This document shows, in pieces, positions 37,656 through 45,596 of a stretch of DNA of 64,000 bases. The notes beneath the pieces were generated by a model. That model did not search any database, was not told where the DNA came from, and was given only the letters and a program-made list of their open reading frames with translations. Position 1 is the stretch's first letter. Each line of letters starts with the position of its first letter. The stretch spans positions 1-64,000 of the forward strand of contig CACWKX010000007.1 of the NCBI GenBank assembly GCA_902761585.1, given 5' to 3'. The stretch is from an uncultured Lachnospiraceae bacterium. GTDB lineage: Bacteria; Bacillota; Clostridia; Lachnospirales; Lachnospiraceae. The translations under genes were made by a program, and so were the position numbers.

Positions 37656-38387
37656 ATGTTATCCCACACCATGAAAAGAGCCTGGCACCTGATGGTGCTG
37701 TTCTGCTTTCTGTTTCTATTATCCTTCCCATTGTTCCCATTGCATGCAAATGCGATGAGTGTTCCCCGAATCTGTGTTGTCGATACACGGCGCAGCAGCG
37801 ATGCTGCCTCCCTCATGTCGTCCATCAGAAAAAACGGCGGAACCCCTGTACTCGTCACCACGAAAAAGAAGATTCGCGCAGCCTCCTACGACGGGCTTGC
37901 GCTTCCTGGTGGCGGCGATGTCAACCCTGCCCTATACCATGAAAAAAACAGAGGATCGAGAAATGTCTCTTCTGCCCGGGACAGTCTTCAGCTTTACGCC
38001 ATCAGCCAGTTTGTCCGTGCACGAAAACCCATTCTGGGTGTCTGCCGGGGACTTCAGCTTCTCAATGTCTACTTCGGAGGGACCCTGTACCAAAACATCG
38101 GAAGGAGTCACCGGATGAAACAGATGAAGGTTTCTGTGACCCCCACCAGCGCGCTGTACCACACGCTCGGTCCCACTGCCACACTGCTCCATGCGCACCA
38201 TCAGTCTATCAAACGGCTCGGCAATGGTTTGATCGCCACACAGTACTCGACTGACAAAAAGAGATGCATCGAGGCCATCCAGCACGAAACCCTTCCAATC
38301 TATGCATTTCAGTATCATCCGGAGCATGGCAGCAGAAAAAATGCTGGAAAAAAGATCATCCGATGGTTTATCGTTCAGTGCAGATAA
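37656..38387 (+). CDS. exported class I glutamine-amidotransferase-like hydrolase (peptidase C26)
   Basis: A 243-aa protein of the gamma-glutamyl-hydrolase/PuuD group. Cys130 in GVCRGLQLLN, with His221 and Glu223 in FQYHPEHG, gives the expected triad; DGLALPGGGDVNP is the oxyanion loop region. Unusually, residues about 6-33 form a classical signal peptide ending HANAM, so the enzyme should act outside the membrane, perhaps on gamma-glutamyl bonds of peptidoglycan or a peptide. The GGAG site lies 7 nt before the ATG. It is followed 34 nt later by an ATP-grasp gene on the same strand. Confidence 0.82.
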   Translation: MLSHTMKRAWHLMVLFCFLFLLSFPLFPLHANAMSVPRICVVDTRRSSDAASLMSSIRKNGGTPVLVTTKKKIRAASYDGLALPGGGDVNPALYHEKNRGSRNVSSARDSLQLYAISQFVRARKPILGVCRGLQLLNVYFGGTLYQNIGRSHRMKQMKVSVTPTSALYHTLGPTATLLHAHHQSIKRLGNGLIATQYSTDKKRCIEAIQHETLPIYAFQYHPEHGSRKNAGKKIIRWFIVQCR

Positions 38388-38421
38388 CCGAAAAATCTGC
38401 CATCAGTAGAGGATAATAACT

Positions 38422-39570
38422 ATGAAAAAACTTGCGATTATCGGAGCTTCCTATCTTCAGGAGCCTCTGATCGAAAAGGCCAGGGCGCTTGGTTGCCAGA
38501 CCCATGTGTTTGCATGGAAGACCGGTGACATCGGCGAACGGACAGCTGATTTCTTTTATCCGCTTTCAATTGTCGAAAAAGAGAAGATTCTGGAAAGATG
38601 CAGAGAGATCGGGATCGATGGCATCTGTACGATTGCATCCGACCTTGCAGTCGTTACTGTAAACTATGTTGCTGAAAGGATGGGGCTTCCGGGTAACTCT
38701 ATGGAATCAACGGAGCTTTCCACAAACAAACATCTGATGCGGAAGGCCTTTGAAACGAATGGAGATCCCTCTCCCAGAAGTATTCTCGTCTCGTCCATAT
38801 CCGATCTGGAGGACTTAAAACTCTGCTATCCGGTCATCGTCAAGCCAACCGACCGGTCCGGGAGCCGTGGAATCACGGAGCTCTTCTCAGCGCAGGGGCT
38901 GGAAAGTGCCATCGAAGAGGCAAAAGCGGAGAGTTTTGAGAAGAAGGCGCTGGTTGAGGAATTTGTGACTGGGCAGGAGTACAGCGTCGAATTTCTGTCC
39001 TTCCGCGGTAACCATCACTTTCTTGCAATGACCCAGAAATATACGACAGGCGCGCCGCACTTCATCGAAACCGGACATCTTGAGCCAGCTTTCGTAGACC
39101 CGGAAACAGAAAAACGGGTCATTCAAATTGTCACACATGCACTGGATTCTCTGAAGATTCAGAATGGAGCCTCTCACAGCGAACTGAAGATCAATGCGGA
39201 CGGTGTGATCCGCCTGATTGAGATCGGTGGAAGGATGGGCGGAGACTTTATCGGAAGTTCGCTTGTCAATATCTCCACAGGGATCGACTTTATTGAACAG
39301 GTGATCCGAATTGCGCTGGGAGAAGAACCAAATCTTGTGCCTTCCAGGAAGAAGGAAGCTGCCGCTGTCCGCTTCATCTTCAATCAGAAGGATATTGCGG
39401 TATTCGAGCGGCTAAGAAATGAACACCCGGAATACCTCCTGTCATACGAAATTCATCCTGTGACATCGGAAGCTGTGACAGACAGCGCCTCCCGGTTCGG
39501 CTACTTCCTGTTCAAGGCCGAAGACAGGGAAGCACTCCTTCCCTATCTCCCTCAGCCCGATGCCCTGTGA
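38422..39570 (+). CDS. ATP-grasp ligase, paralogue 1
   Basis: A 382-aa ATP-grasp enzyme of the carboxylate-amine/thiol ligase superfamily. The preATP-grasp start is KKLAIIGASYLQEPLIEKA, the ATP-binding strand YPVIVKPTDRSGSRG (Lys and Gly loop), LVEEFVTGQEYSVE, and the Mg-binding end RLIEIGGRMGG. It probably joins a carboxylate to an amine through an acyl phosphate; the substrates are unknown. GAGG lies 9 nt before the ATG. It resembles the enzymes at 40590 and 54113 along its whole length and is probably co-transcribed with the exported hydrolase. Confidence 0.82.
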   Translation: MKKLAIIGASYLQEPLIEKARALGCQTHVFAWKTGDIGERTADFFYPLSIVEKEKILERCREIGIDGICTIASDLAVVTVNYVAERMGLPGNSMESTELSTNKHLMRKAFETNGDPSPRSILVSSISDLEDLKLCYPVIVKPTDRSGSRGITELFSAQGLESAIEEAKAESFEKKALVEEFVTGQEYSVEFLSFRGNHHFLAMTQKYTTGAPHFIETGHLEPAFVDPETEKRVIQIVTHALDSLKIQNGASHSELKINADGVIRLIEIGGRMGGDFIGSSLVNISTGIDFIEQVIRIALGEEPNLVPSRKKEAAAVRFIFNQKDIAVFERLRNEHPEYLLSYEIHPVTSEAVTDSASRFGYFLFKAEDREALLPYLPQPDAL

Positions 39571-39624
39571 GCTCTTTCAACTTGTTTTTTCGGTCTGAAG
39601 TCCGCCTTTCTGGCCGTCTGCCGG

Positions 39625-40581
39625 TTAAGTCTGACGTTCTCTCTTTTGTGCACCGTCTGTGTTCAGCTCATCTCTGACGACATAGAGCGGCGAATGGTTT
39701 TCTGTCATGATGATCTTTCCGATATAGCTTCCGATAATCCCGAGCATCAGAAACAGGAAGCCACCTGTAATTAAGATCACGACCATCAGGGACGGCCAGC
39801 CGATCTGAAGATCCTGGTTCATCAGCTTCTGAATCAGAATGACAATCGCCCAGATAAAGCCTGTCACCGAGAACAAGGCGCCGAGCCAGGTTGCCAGGTG
39901 AAGCGGGATGACAGAAAAGCTCATGAACGTCATGAACAGCTTCATTTCTTTTCTGAATGTGTAGTTGGAGCTTCCGACCTCCCGCGCATAGTGGTCGACC
40001 TCCACATCCGCCATTCGTCTGGTTGTCCTGGCAAACAGAAGCTGGATGAAGGCGTCCGTTCCCCGGTACTTTCTCACTTCATCGATGACATACCTTCTGG
40101 CTGCCCAGAACGCGCTCATCTCGACCCCCTTGGGACGGTCTGTCAGACGGAACAGCAGCCACTGACTGATCTTTCCGGTCAGATTCTTGAACCAGCCAAA
40201 CTGCCTTTTCCTGTACTTTCCGAAGACGACATCATAACCATCCCCTTCCAGGAGCTTGTCGAGCAGCTGATGGATCTGAGCCGGATGGCTCTGCAGGTCA
40301 TCATCAATCCCGCAGACCACATCCCCTGTCACATACTGGAACGCACACATCAGTGCGCCATGCTGGCCGAAGTTCTTTGCAAGGTTAATTCCCTTGACAT
40401 TCGGGTACTTTTCACAGATCCCCTGTATGGCATTGAACGTCCCGTCCCTTGAAAAATCATTGACGAGAACCATCTCCAGCTCCCAGCCGTCTTTGTTGTT
40501 GAACTCCTGCATACAAAGATCCACAAGCTTTCCGATTGTATGCTCGGAATTGTAGCATGGGACAACGATCGATAGCTTCAT
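39625..40581 (-). CDS. GT2 family glycosyltransferase with C-terminal membrane helices (CsbB/ArnC-like)
   Basis: A 318-aa enzyme likely moving a sugar from a nucleotide to undecaprenyl phosphate. SIVVPCYNSE is the N-terminal strand, GIDDDLQSHP holds the metal-binding DxD, and two membrane helices follow at about 230-255 and 265-290 (GWPSLMVVILITGGFLFLMLG). It starts 8 nt after the ATP-grasp gene at 40590 and is in the same transcription unit. The sugar is not predictable. It is a paralogue of the GT2 at 55288. Confidence 0.84.
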   Translation of the reverse strand: MKLSIVVPCYNSEHTIGKLVDLCMQEFNNKDGWELEMVLVNDFSRDGTFNAIQGICEKYPNVKGINLAKNFGQHGALMCAFQYVTGDVVCGIDDDLQSHPAQIHQLLDKLLEGDGYDVVFGKYRKRQFGWFKNLTGKISQWLLFRLTDRPKGVEMSAFWAARRYVIDEVRKYRGTDAFIQLLFARTTRRMADVEVDHYAREVGSSNYTFRKEMKLFMTFMSFSVIPLHLATWLGALFSVTGFIWAIVILIQKLMNQDLQIGWPSLMVVILITGGFLFLMLGIIGSYIGKIIMTENHSPLYVVRDELNTDGAQKRERQT

Positions 40582-40589
40582 AATTATCC

Positions 40590-41798
40590 TTACTCCCTAT
40601 ACTCAAGATGAATCTGGCTCAGCACTTCTCTTTCCATCTTTCTGCAGGCTTCGACACTTTCCCCTCTCACAATCAGCTGGCCGATCCTGTCCCTTCCGTT
40701 TGTGACCTTCTGCACACGGCTTCCCTCTGAGATGTTAAAGGATAGATCCACGACACCATCCGGCAGCTGGCCGGGTGCCGGCGCGTCGATACGGCTCACA
40801 ACCCCCTCCCTGTCGGCAAACAGCAGCCTGCTCACATTCGGGGTATGCTGTTTTGCAGGAACCCGGAACATCTCCGAGACATCGATTCCCATCGCAGCCT
40901 TCACGATCGCCTCATAATAATCAATCCCGTAATAGATGCCGACTGTGTCCGTGATGCAGGTGGCGCCGGCCCGTGCTGTGGCTTCTATCACATAGACTTT
41001 CCCATCCTTGTACATACAGTCCAGGTCCATCGCACAGTTATCGAAATGAAGCGCCTCCGCAACTGCTCTCACGAGATCCTCGATCTTCTCCCGGATCGCT
41101 TCTCCCTGAGCCCAGGGGACATAATGCCCGATCGGGAACGGCGGATTGCCATCCAGAAGATCATTGCCGAGCGGCAGAACATAAGCCAGCTTTCCGTTCG
41201 ACATCATGGCCTCCACGCCGAACATCGTTCCCTCCAGGAACTCCTCCAGAATGCAGAAATTCTCCTTTGTCGCTGCCATCGCATATTCATATGCCAGAGT
41301 CGCCTCTGCTTCGTTGTCCGCCCTCCGGATTCCGCGGCTCCCCATCTGGTCTGCTGCCTTCAGGATAACCGGATACTGCATGACCGTGAGTGCCTTTTTC
41401 AATTCTTCCTGAGAATGTACAAAGCAAAACGCCGCCGTCGGAACACCATGCTCCCGGTATGCCTGCTTCTCGACCGCCTTGTTTCTGGCCGCCTTTGCGG
41501 CAAATATTCCCGGGCCCGAAAGATGCAGGCGCTCATTCACAACTCCCATCGCCTCAACTCCGAGATCCATGCAACAGGTTGTCACACCGTCGACCTGTGC
41601 TTCCTCCGCTGCTCTCAGCACTTCCTCCGGACTCGTGATATCGGCGTATACAATGTCATCTGCATAATCAAATCCCCGGTAAGGTCCCTTGATCGAGACC
41701 GCCGTCACATGCAGGCCAAGCCTTCTGGCAGCCTTCATCAAAGGAATCTGGGAATAACTGGCTCCCAGTACCATCAGTTTTTTCTGGCTCTTCGTCAT
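40590..41798 (-). CDS. ATP-grasp ligase, paralogue 2
   Basis: A 402-aa ATP-grasp enzyme. The start region reads KLMVLGASYSQIPLMKAA, followed by YPVILKAADQMGSRG, ILEEFLEGTMFGVEA and VIEATARAGAT. The start is set at 41798 (MTKSQKK); the ACGGAG site is 11 nt upstream, a little long. In-frame codons upstream belong to the leader element and promoter. It is the first gene of a two-gene unit with the GT2 gene. Confidence 0.82.
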   Translation of the reverse strand: MTKSQKKLMVLGASYSQIPLMKAARRLGLHVTAVSIKGPYRGFDYADDIVYADITSPEEVLRAAEEAQVDGVTTCCMDLGVEAMGVVNERLHLSGPGIFAAKAARNKAVEKQAYREHGVPTAAFCFVHSQEELKKALTVMQYPVILKAADQMGSRGIRRADNEAEATLAYEYAMAATKENFCILEEFLEGTMFGVEAMMSNGKLAYVLPLGNDLLDGNPPFPIGHYVPWAQGEAIREKIEDLVRAVAEALHFDNCAMDLDCMYKDGKVYVIEATARAGATCITDTVGIYYGIDYYEAIVKAAMGIDVSEMFRVPAKQHTPNVSRLLFADREGVVSRIDAPAPGQLPDGVVDLSFNISEGSRVQKVTNGRDRIGQLIVRGESVEACRKMEREVLSQIHLEYRE

Positions 41799-41809
41799 GA
41801 TCCGAGTTG

Positions 41810-41885
41810 CTCCGTTCATTCTATTGATTACAGTGTAAAAGCCCTCCACCACGCATACTTGCATGCAAGTGGTGTCAGGACTTAT
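41810..41885 (-). repeat. repeated leader element, copy B
   Basis: Same element as 37574-37648, here on the minus strand, in the 5' leader of the ATP-grasp gene at 40590. It lies about 20 nt downstream of the proposed transcription start and ends at the ACGGAG ribosome-binding site. Relative to copy A it has scattered substitutions and a short deletion after the T-run. Confidence 0.8.
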
Positions 41886-41913
41886 CATTCTATATTCTTC
41901 ATGCCTGTGAAAC

Positions 41914-41942
41914 AGTATAATACCAGCCGCGTACCTCCGCAA
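41914..41942 (-). promoter_or_regulatory. promoter of the ATP-grasp/GT2 unit
   Basis: Minus strand: TTGCGG (41937-41942), 17-nt spacer, TATACT (41914-41919). It places the repeated element inside the transcript. Confidence 0.6.
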
Positions 41943-41973
41943 CAGAAGCACCTGACACAGACAGGTATTGACA

Positions 41974-42000
41974 CAAAAACGCCAGGCATACCGCCTGGCG
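41974..42000 (-). terminator. terminator of the liv operon
   Basis: Perfect 8-bp stem CGCCAGGC / GCCTGGCG (41980-42000), then TTTTTGTG on the minus strand. Confidence 0.88.
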
Positions 42001-42028
42001 CTTACACATAAAAATCTGTATTGACTGT

Positions 42029-42754
42029 TTATTTTGCCCCGCCCAGATACGCACTCTTCACCGCCGGGTCATCCGCAAGGTCAGAAGCCTTCCCTTCCAT
42101 CGTGACATGTCCGGTTTCAAGGACATACCCTCTGTCGGCAATGTTCAGTGCCATCCTGGCGTTCTGCTCAACCAGAAGGACCGTGACGCCCTGATCCTTG
42201 TTGATCGTCTCAATGATCCGGAAGATCTCCTTTACCAGAAGCGGCGACAGTCCCATGGAAGGCTCATCGAGCAGGAGCATCTTCGGCTTCCCCATCAGCG
42301 CGCGGGCGATTGCCAGCATCTGCTGTTCGCCGCCAGACAGCGTGCCCGCCGGCTGATGCTTCCGTTCCTTCAGCCTTGGAAACAAGCCGTATACCATGTC
42401 AAAGTCCTTTGCGACGGCATCTTTTCCATCTTTTCTTGAATACGCTCCCATCTCCAGGTTTTCAGACACGCTCAGACCTGAGAAGACACGCCGCCCCTCC
42501 GGGCACTGCGCGAGTCCCAGTGACACGATCTTGTGCGGCTCCATCTTCGATATGGTTTTTCCATCGTAAACGATCTTGCCGGTTTCCGACCGCAGAAGTC
42601 CGGAGATCGTGTGCATCGTGGTTGTCTTGCCGGCTCCATTTGCCCCGATCATGGTGACGATCTCGCCCTCATCCACATGAAAGGAGACATCCTTGATGGC
42701 ATGGATGGACCCATAGTATACGTTGATATCTTCTACCTTCAGCAGTTCACCCAT
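42029..42754 (-). CDS. livF: branched-chain amino acid ABC transporter ATP-binding protein
   Basis: ABC ATPase, 241 aa. Walker A GANGAGKTT, signature LSGGEQQM, Walker B LLLDEPSMGL. The LivF type is shown by its size and the MGLSPLLVKEIF segment. The ATG overlaps the livG stop (TGATG). It pairs with LivG under the LivH/LivM permease. Confidence 0.94.
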   Translation of the reverse strand: MGELLKVEDINVYYGSIHAIKDVSFHVDEGEIVTMIGANGAGKTTTMHTISGLLRSETGKIVYDGKTISKMEPHKIVSLGLAQCPEGRRVFSGLSVSENLEMGAYSRKDGKDAVAKDFDMVYGLFPRLKERKHQPAGTLSGGEQQMLAIARALMGKPKMLLLDEPSMGLSPLLVKEIFRIIETINKDQGVTVLLVEQNARMALNIADRGYVLETGHVTMEGKASDLADDPAVKSAYLGGAK

Positions 42755-43524
42755 CAGTCTTCGTCATCTCCTCCCAGATAAGCCGCGATCACTTCAGGAT
42801 CGTTGGATACTGTCTGCGGATCGCCGTGGGCAATCGTCTTGCCATACTCCAGCACCGTGATCTCCTCGCAGATTCCCATGACAAACTTCATATCATGTTC
42901 GATCAGGAGAATGGCGATTCCGAAGTCGTCACGGACCTTCCGAACCGTCTCCATAAGCTCCTGCGTTTCGTTCGGGTTCATGCCGGCGGCAGGCTCATCG
43001 AGAAGCAGCAGCTTCGGATCTGAAGCGAGGGCACGGCAGATTTCAAGCTTTCTCTGCTGTCCATAAGGGAGCTGGGACGCCGCATAATCCGCCTTGTCTC
43101 CGATTCCGAAGACATCCAGAAGCCTTTGCGCCTTCTCATTCATCTCCGCTTCCTTGTTCCTGTACTTTTTCGTCCGCAGCACGCCATCGAGCATGCTGTA
43201 CGTAACCCGGTTGTGCATGCCGACCTTGACGTTATCCAGCACCGACATGGCGTTGAACAGCCTGATATTCTGGAAGGTTCTCGCAATTCCGGCCTTCGAG
43301 ATATATTCCGGTCCCTTCCCGGTTATGTTGACGCCGTCGAAGGTGATGATCCCCTCGGTCGGCGTATACATGCCGGTCAGCATGTTGAAGGCCGTCGTTT
43401 TTCCGGCTCCGTTCGGACCGATCAGTCCGTACAGATGACCGCTTTCTATGCTCATATTCAGCCCCTGGACAGCCTGAAGGCCGCCGAAGGAGATACCGAG
43501 ATTCTTTACTTCAAGCAATGCCAT
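42754..43524 (-). CDS. livG: branched-chain amino acid ABC transporter ATP-binding protein
   Basis: ABC ATPase, 256 aa. Walker A GPNGAGKTT, signature LPYGQQRKLEICRAL, Walker B LLLDEPAAGMNPNE, which is the LivG form. It lies 6 nt after livM. Confidence 0.95.
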   Translation of the reverse strand: MALLEVKNLGISFGGLQAVQGLNMSIESGHLYGLIGPNGAGKTTAFNMLTGMYTPTEGIITFDGVNITGKGPEYISKAGIARTFQNIRLFNAMSVLDNVKVGMHNRVTYSMLDGVLRTKKYRNKEAEMNEKAQRLLDVFGIGDKADYAASQLPYGQQRKLEICRALASDPKLLLLDEPAAGMNPNETQELMETVRKVRDDFGIAILLIEHDMKFVMGICEEITVLEYGKTIAHGDPQTVSNDPEVIAAYLGGDDED

Positions 43525-43530
43525 CCCCGA

Positions 43531-44616
43531 TCACCCCTTCTTCTTTCCGGCGTCTTCCTTCTCTGAGCCCGCTTTCCCGGAGCGGAACTTCAGCGCCATC
43601 CTCTGCCTCCACATCACGAAGGCAGGTGCACGGTTAAACAGCATCATGATAATCAGCACAATCGAATAAATGAACATCCTGTACTGACTGAACCCTCTCA
43701 GAAGCTCCGGCAGCACCGTCAGCACGACAGCCGCAATGATGGCCCCGGGGATACTTCCCATCCCGCCGAGGACAACCATGACCAGAATGTTGATGGATAG
43801 GTTGTAGTCGAACTTCTTGGCAACAAGAGAAGCAAAATTCAGCGCATAGAGGACACCGGCAAATCCCGCAATCACAGCGGACGATACAAACGCCATCAGC
43901 TTGTACTTTGTGAGATTGATTCCGATTGACCTTGCCGCAATGTCATCATCCCGGATCGCGGTGATCGCCCGTCCGGCCCTGGAATTCATCAGATTCAGAA
44001 CAAAAAGAAGCGTCAGCGCAATCAGCAGAATCCCAACCGAGAAAACGGAAAACTTCCTGATCCCTGTGATGCCCATTGCACCCTTCATCAGTACCTTTCC
44101 GGTCGGCTCCATATTCAGAGAAAACTGATCCTTCAGGGAGAAATGAAGCCCGGCGCTGTCTGCTCCGATATAAAGAGAATTCAGGACATTCTTCAGAATC
44201 TCACCGAATGCCAGCGTGACGATGGCCAGATAGTCTCCGGAGAGTCTCAGAACAGGCACGCCGACGATCACACCGAAAATTCCGGCTGCAAGTCCGCCAA
44301 TCAGGAAAGCAAGCACAATCGCCGCCCCTTCCGGCATCCCCGCCCCGGCTGTGTTGTAGAAAAAGACGCCTGCAAATGCCCCTGCACTCATGAATGCGGC
44401 ATGTCCCAGGGAAAGTTCCCCGAGGAAACCGACAACCAGGTTCAGGGAAATTGCCATCATGATATATGCGCAGACCGGGATCAACAGCCCGGCTGCCTTC
44501 GATGAAAGACCACCGGAGAGCTTCACAGCCTCGATTGCGCCCCAGAACCCTCCGACCAGGATGAAGGATGTGAGATAGGTTCTGGCTGCCTTGCTTATTT
44601 TTTTCTGTTTCGCCAT
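43531..44616 (-). CDS. livM: branched-chain amino acid ABC transporter permease
   Basis: Membrane permease, 361 aa, with about ten helices. It has the LivM features GELSLGHAAFMSAGAF and the coupling segment AIRDDDIAARSIGIN. A basic C-terminal tail ends in several Lys. It follows livH by 9 nt. Confidence 0.93.
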   Translation of the reverse strand: MAKQKKISKAARTYLTSFILVGGFWGAIEAVKLSGGLSSKAAGLLIPVCAYIMMAISLNLVVGFLGELSLGHAAFMSAGAFAGVFFYNTAGAGMPEGAAIVLAFLIGGLAAGIFGVIVGVPVLRLSGDYLAIVTLAFGEILKNVLNSLYIGADSAGLHFSLKDQFSLNMEPTGKVLMKGAMGITGIRKFSVFSVGILLIALTLLFVLNLMNSRAGRAITAIRDDDIAARSIGINLTKYKLMAFVSSAVIAGFAGVLYALNFASLVAKKFDYNLSINILVMVVLGGMGSIPGAIIAAVVLTVLPELLRGFSQYRMFIYSIVLIIMMLFNRAPAFVMWRQRMALKFRSGKAGSEKEDAGKKKG

Positions 44617-44625
44617 ATGTTCACC

Positions 44626-45507
44626 TCACACTTTCACAGTTGCTTTCTTCCCGAGAAGGCCTGATGGCTTGACAAGAAGGACAACGATCAGAACCAGGAA
44701 CACAATTGCATCAGACAGCTGCGTTGAAATATAGGCTTTGGAAAGGTTCTCGATAATGCCAAGAAGGATTCCGCCGACGAAAGCGCCGGGGATGGATCCG
44801 ATCCCTCCGAAGACAGCTGCTACGAATGCCTTGATGCCCGGCATTGCACCGGTTGTCGGAACCAGCGTCGGATACGAGGAAAGAAGAAGCGCCCCTGCAA
44901 TGGCCGCCAGTCCGGATCCGATTGCAAAAGTCAGGGAGATGATGGCATTGACATTGATTCCCATCAGCTGCGCCGCTCCTCTGTCCTCTGAAACCGCCTG
45001 CATGGCATGGCCTGGCCGGGTATTGTTGACAAACCAGATCAGCACAAACATGATTACGAGCGAAGTCACAATCGTCACAATTGTCTCCGCGGAGATCTGC
45101 AGACTGCCGCCAAACAGATTCAAGGCCGGAAGACTGACGATGGACGTGAAGGACTTCGGCTCAGACGACCACAGAAGCATCGCTCCATTCTCAAGGAAAT
45201 AGCTCACGCCGATGGCTGTGATCAGCACAGCCAGAGATGCTGCCCCTCTCAGCGGTCTGTATGCGATCCGTTCAATCGTAATGCCCAGAAGAGTACAGAC
45301 GACAATCGCAAGAATCATTGAAAGCCAGGGATTCATACCGCCCTGGCAAAACGTGAAGAACACAACATATCCACCGACCATGATGATATCGCCATGGGCG
45401 AAGTTCAGCATCTTGGCGATGCCGTACACCATCGTGTATCCCAGGGCGATCAGCGCATACACGCTTCCCAGTGATATGCCTCTGACCAGATAAGATAAAA
45501 ACTGCAT
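44626..45507 (-). CDS. livH: branched-chain amino acid ABC transporter permease
   Basis: Membrane permease, 293 aa. GYTMVYGIAKMLNFAHGDIIM is the LivH signature, and AVSEDRGAAQLMGIN the coupling loop. The start at 45507 has AGGAGG 6 nt upstream; codons before it overlap the ribosome site. It is 89 nt after livK, with a hairpin between. Confidence 0.94.
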   Translation of the reverse strand: MQFLSYLVRGISLGSVYALIALGYTMVYGIAKMLNFAHGDIIMVGGYVVFFTFCQGGMNPWLSMILAIVVCTLLGITIERIAYRPLRGAASLAVLITAIGVSYFLENGAMLLWSSEPKSFTSIVSLPALNLFGGSLQISAETIVTIVTSLVIMFVLIWFVNNTRPGHAMQAVSEDRGAAQLMGINVNAIISLTFAIGSGLAAIAGALLLSSYPTLVPTTGAMPGIKAFVAAVFGGIGSIPGAFVGGILLGIIENLSKAYISTQLSDAIVFLVLIVVLLVKPSGLLGKKATVKV

Positions 45508-45550
45508 CTCAATCCTCCTGCGGCTCAAACGTCATTCATCAGGCAGGAAG

Positions 45551-45578
45551 AAGGGGGCTGCATACCGCCAGCCCCCTT
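45551..45578 (-). terminator. hairpin between livK and livH
   Basis: Perfect 10-bp stem AAGGGGGCTG / CAGCCCCCTT with an 8-nt loop and only a weak T-rich tail. Likely a partial terminator or 3' stabiliser that keeps binding-protein mRNA above permease mRNA, as is common in ABC operons. Confidence 0.6.
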
Positions 45579-45596
45579 TCCTGGAAAGCTAATCGA

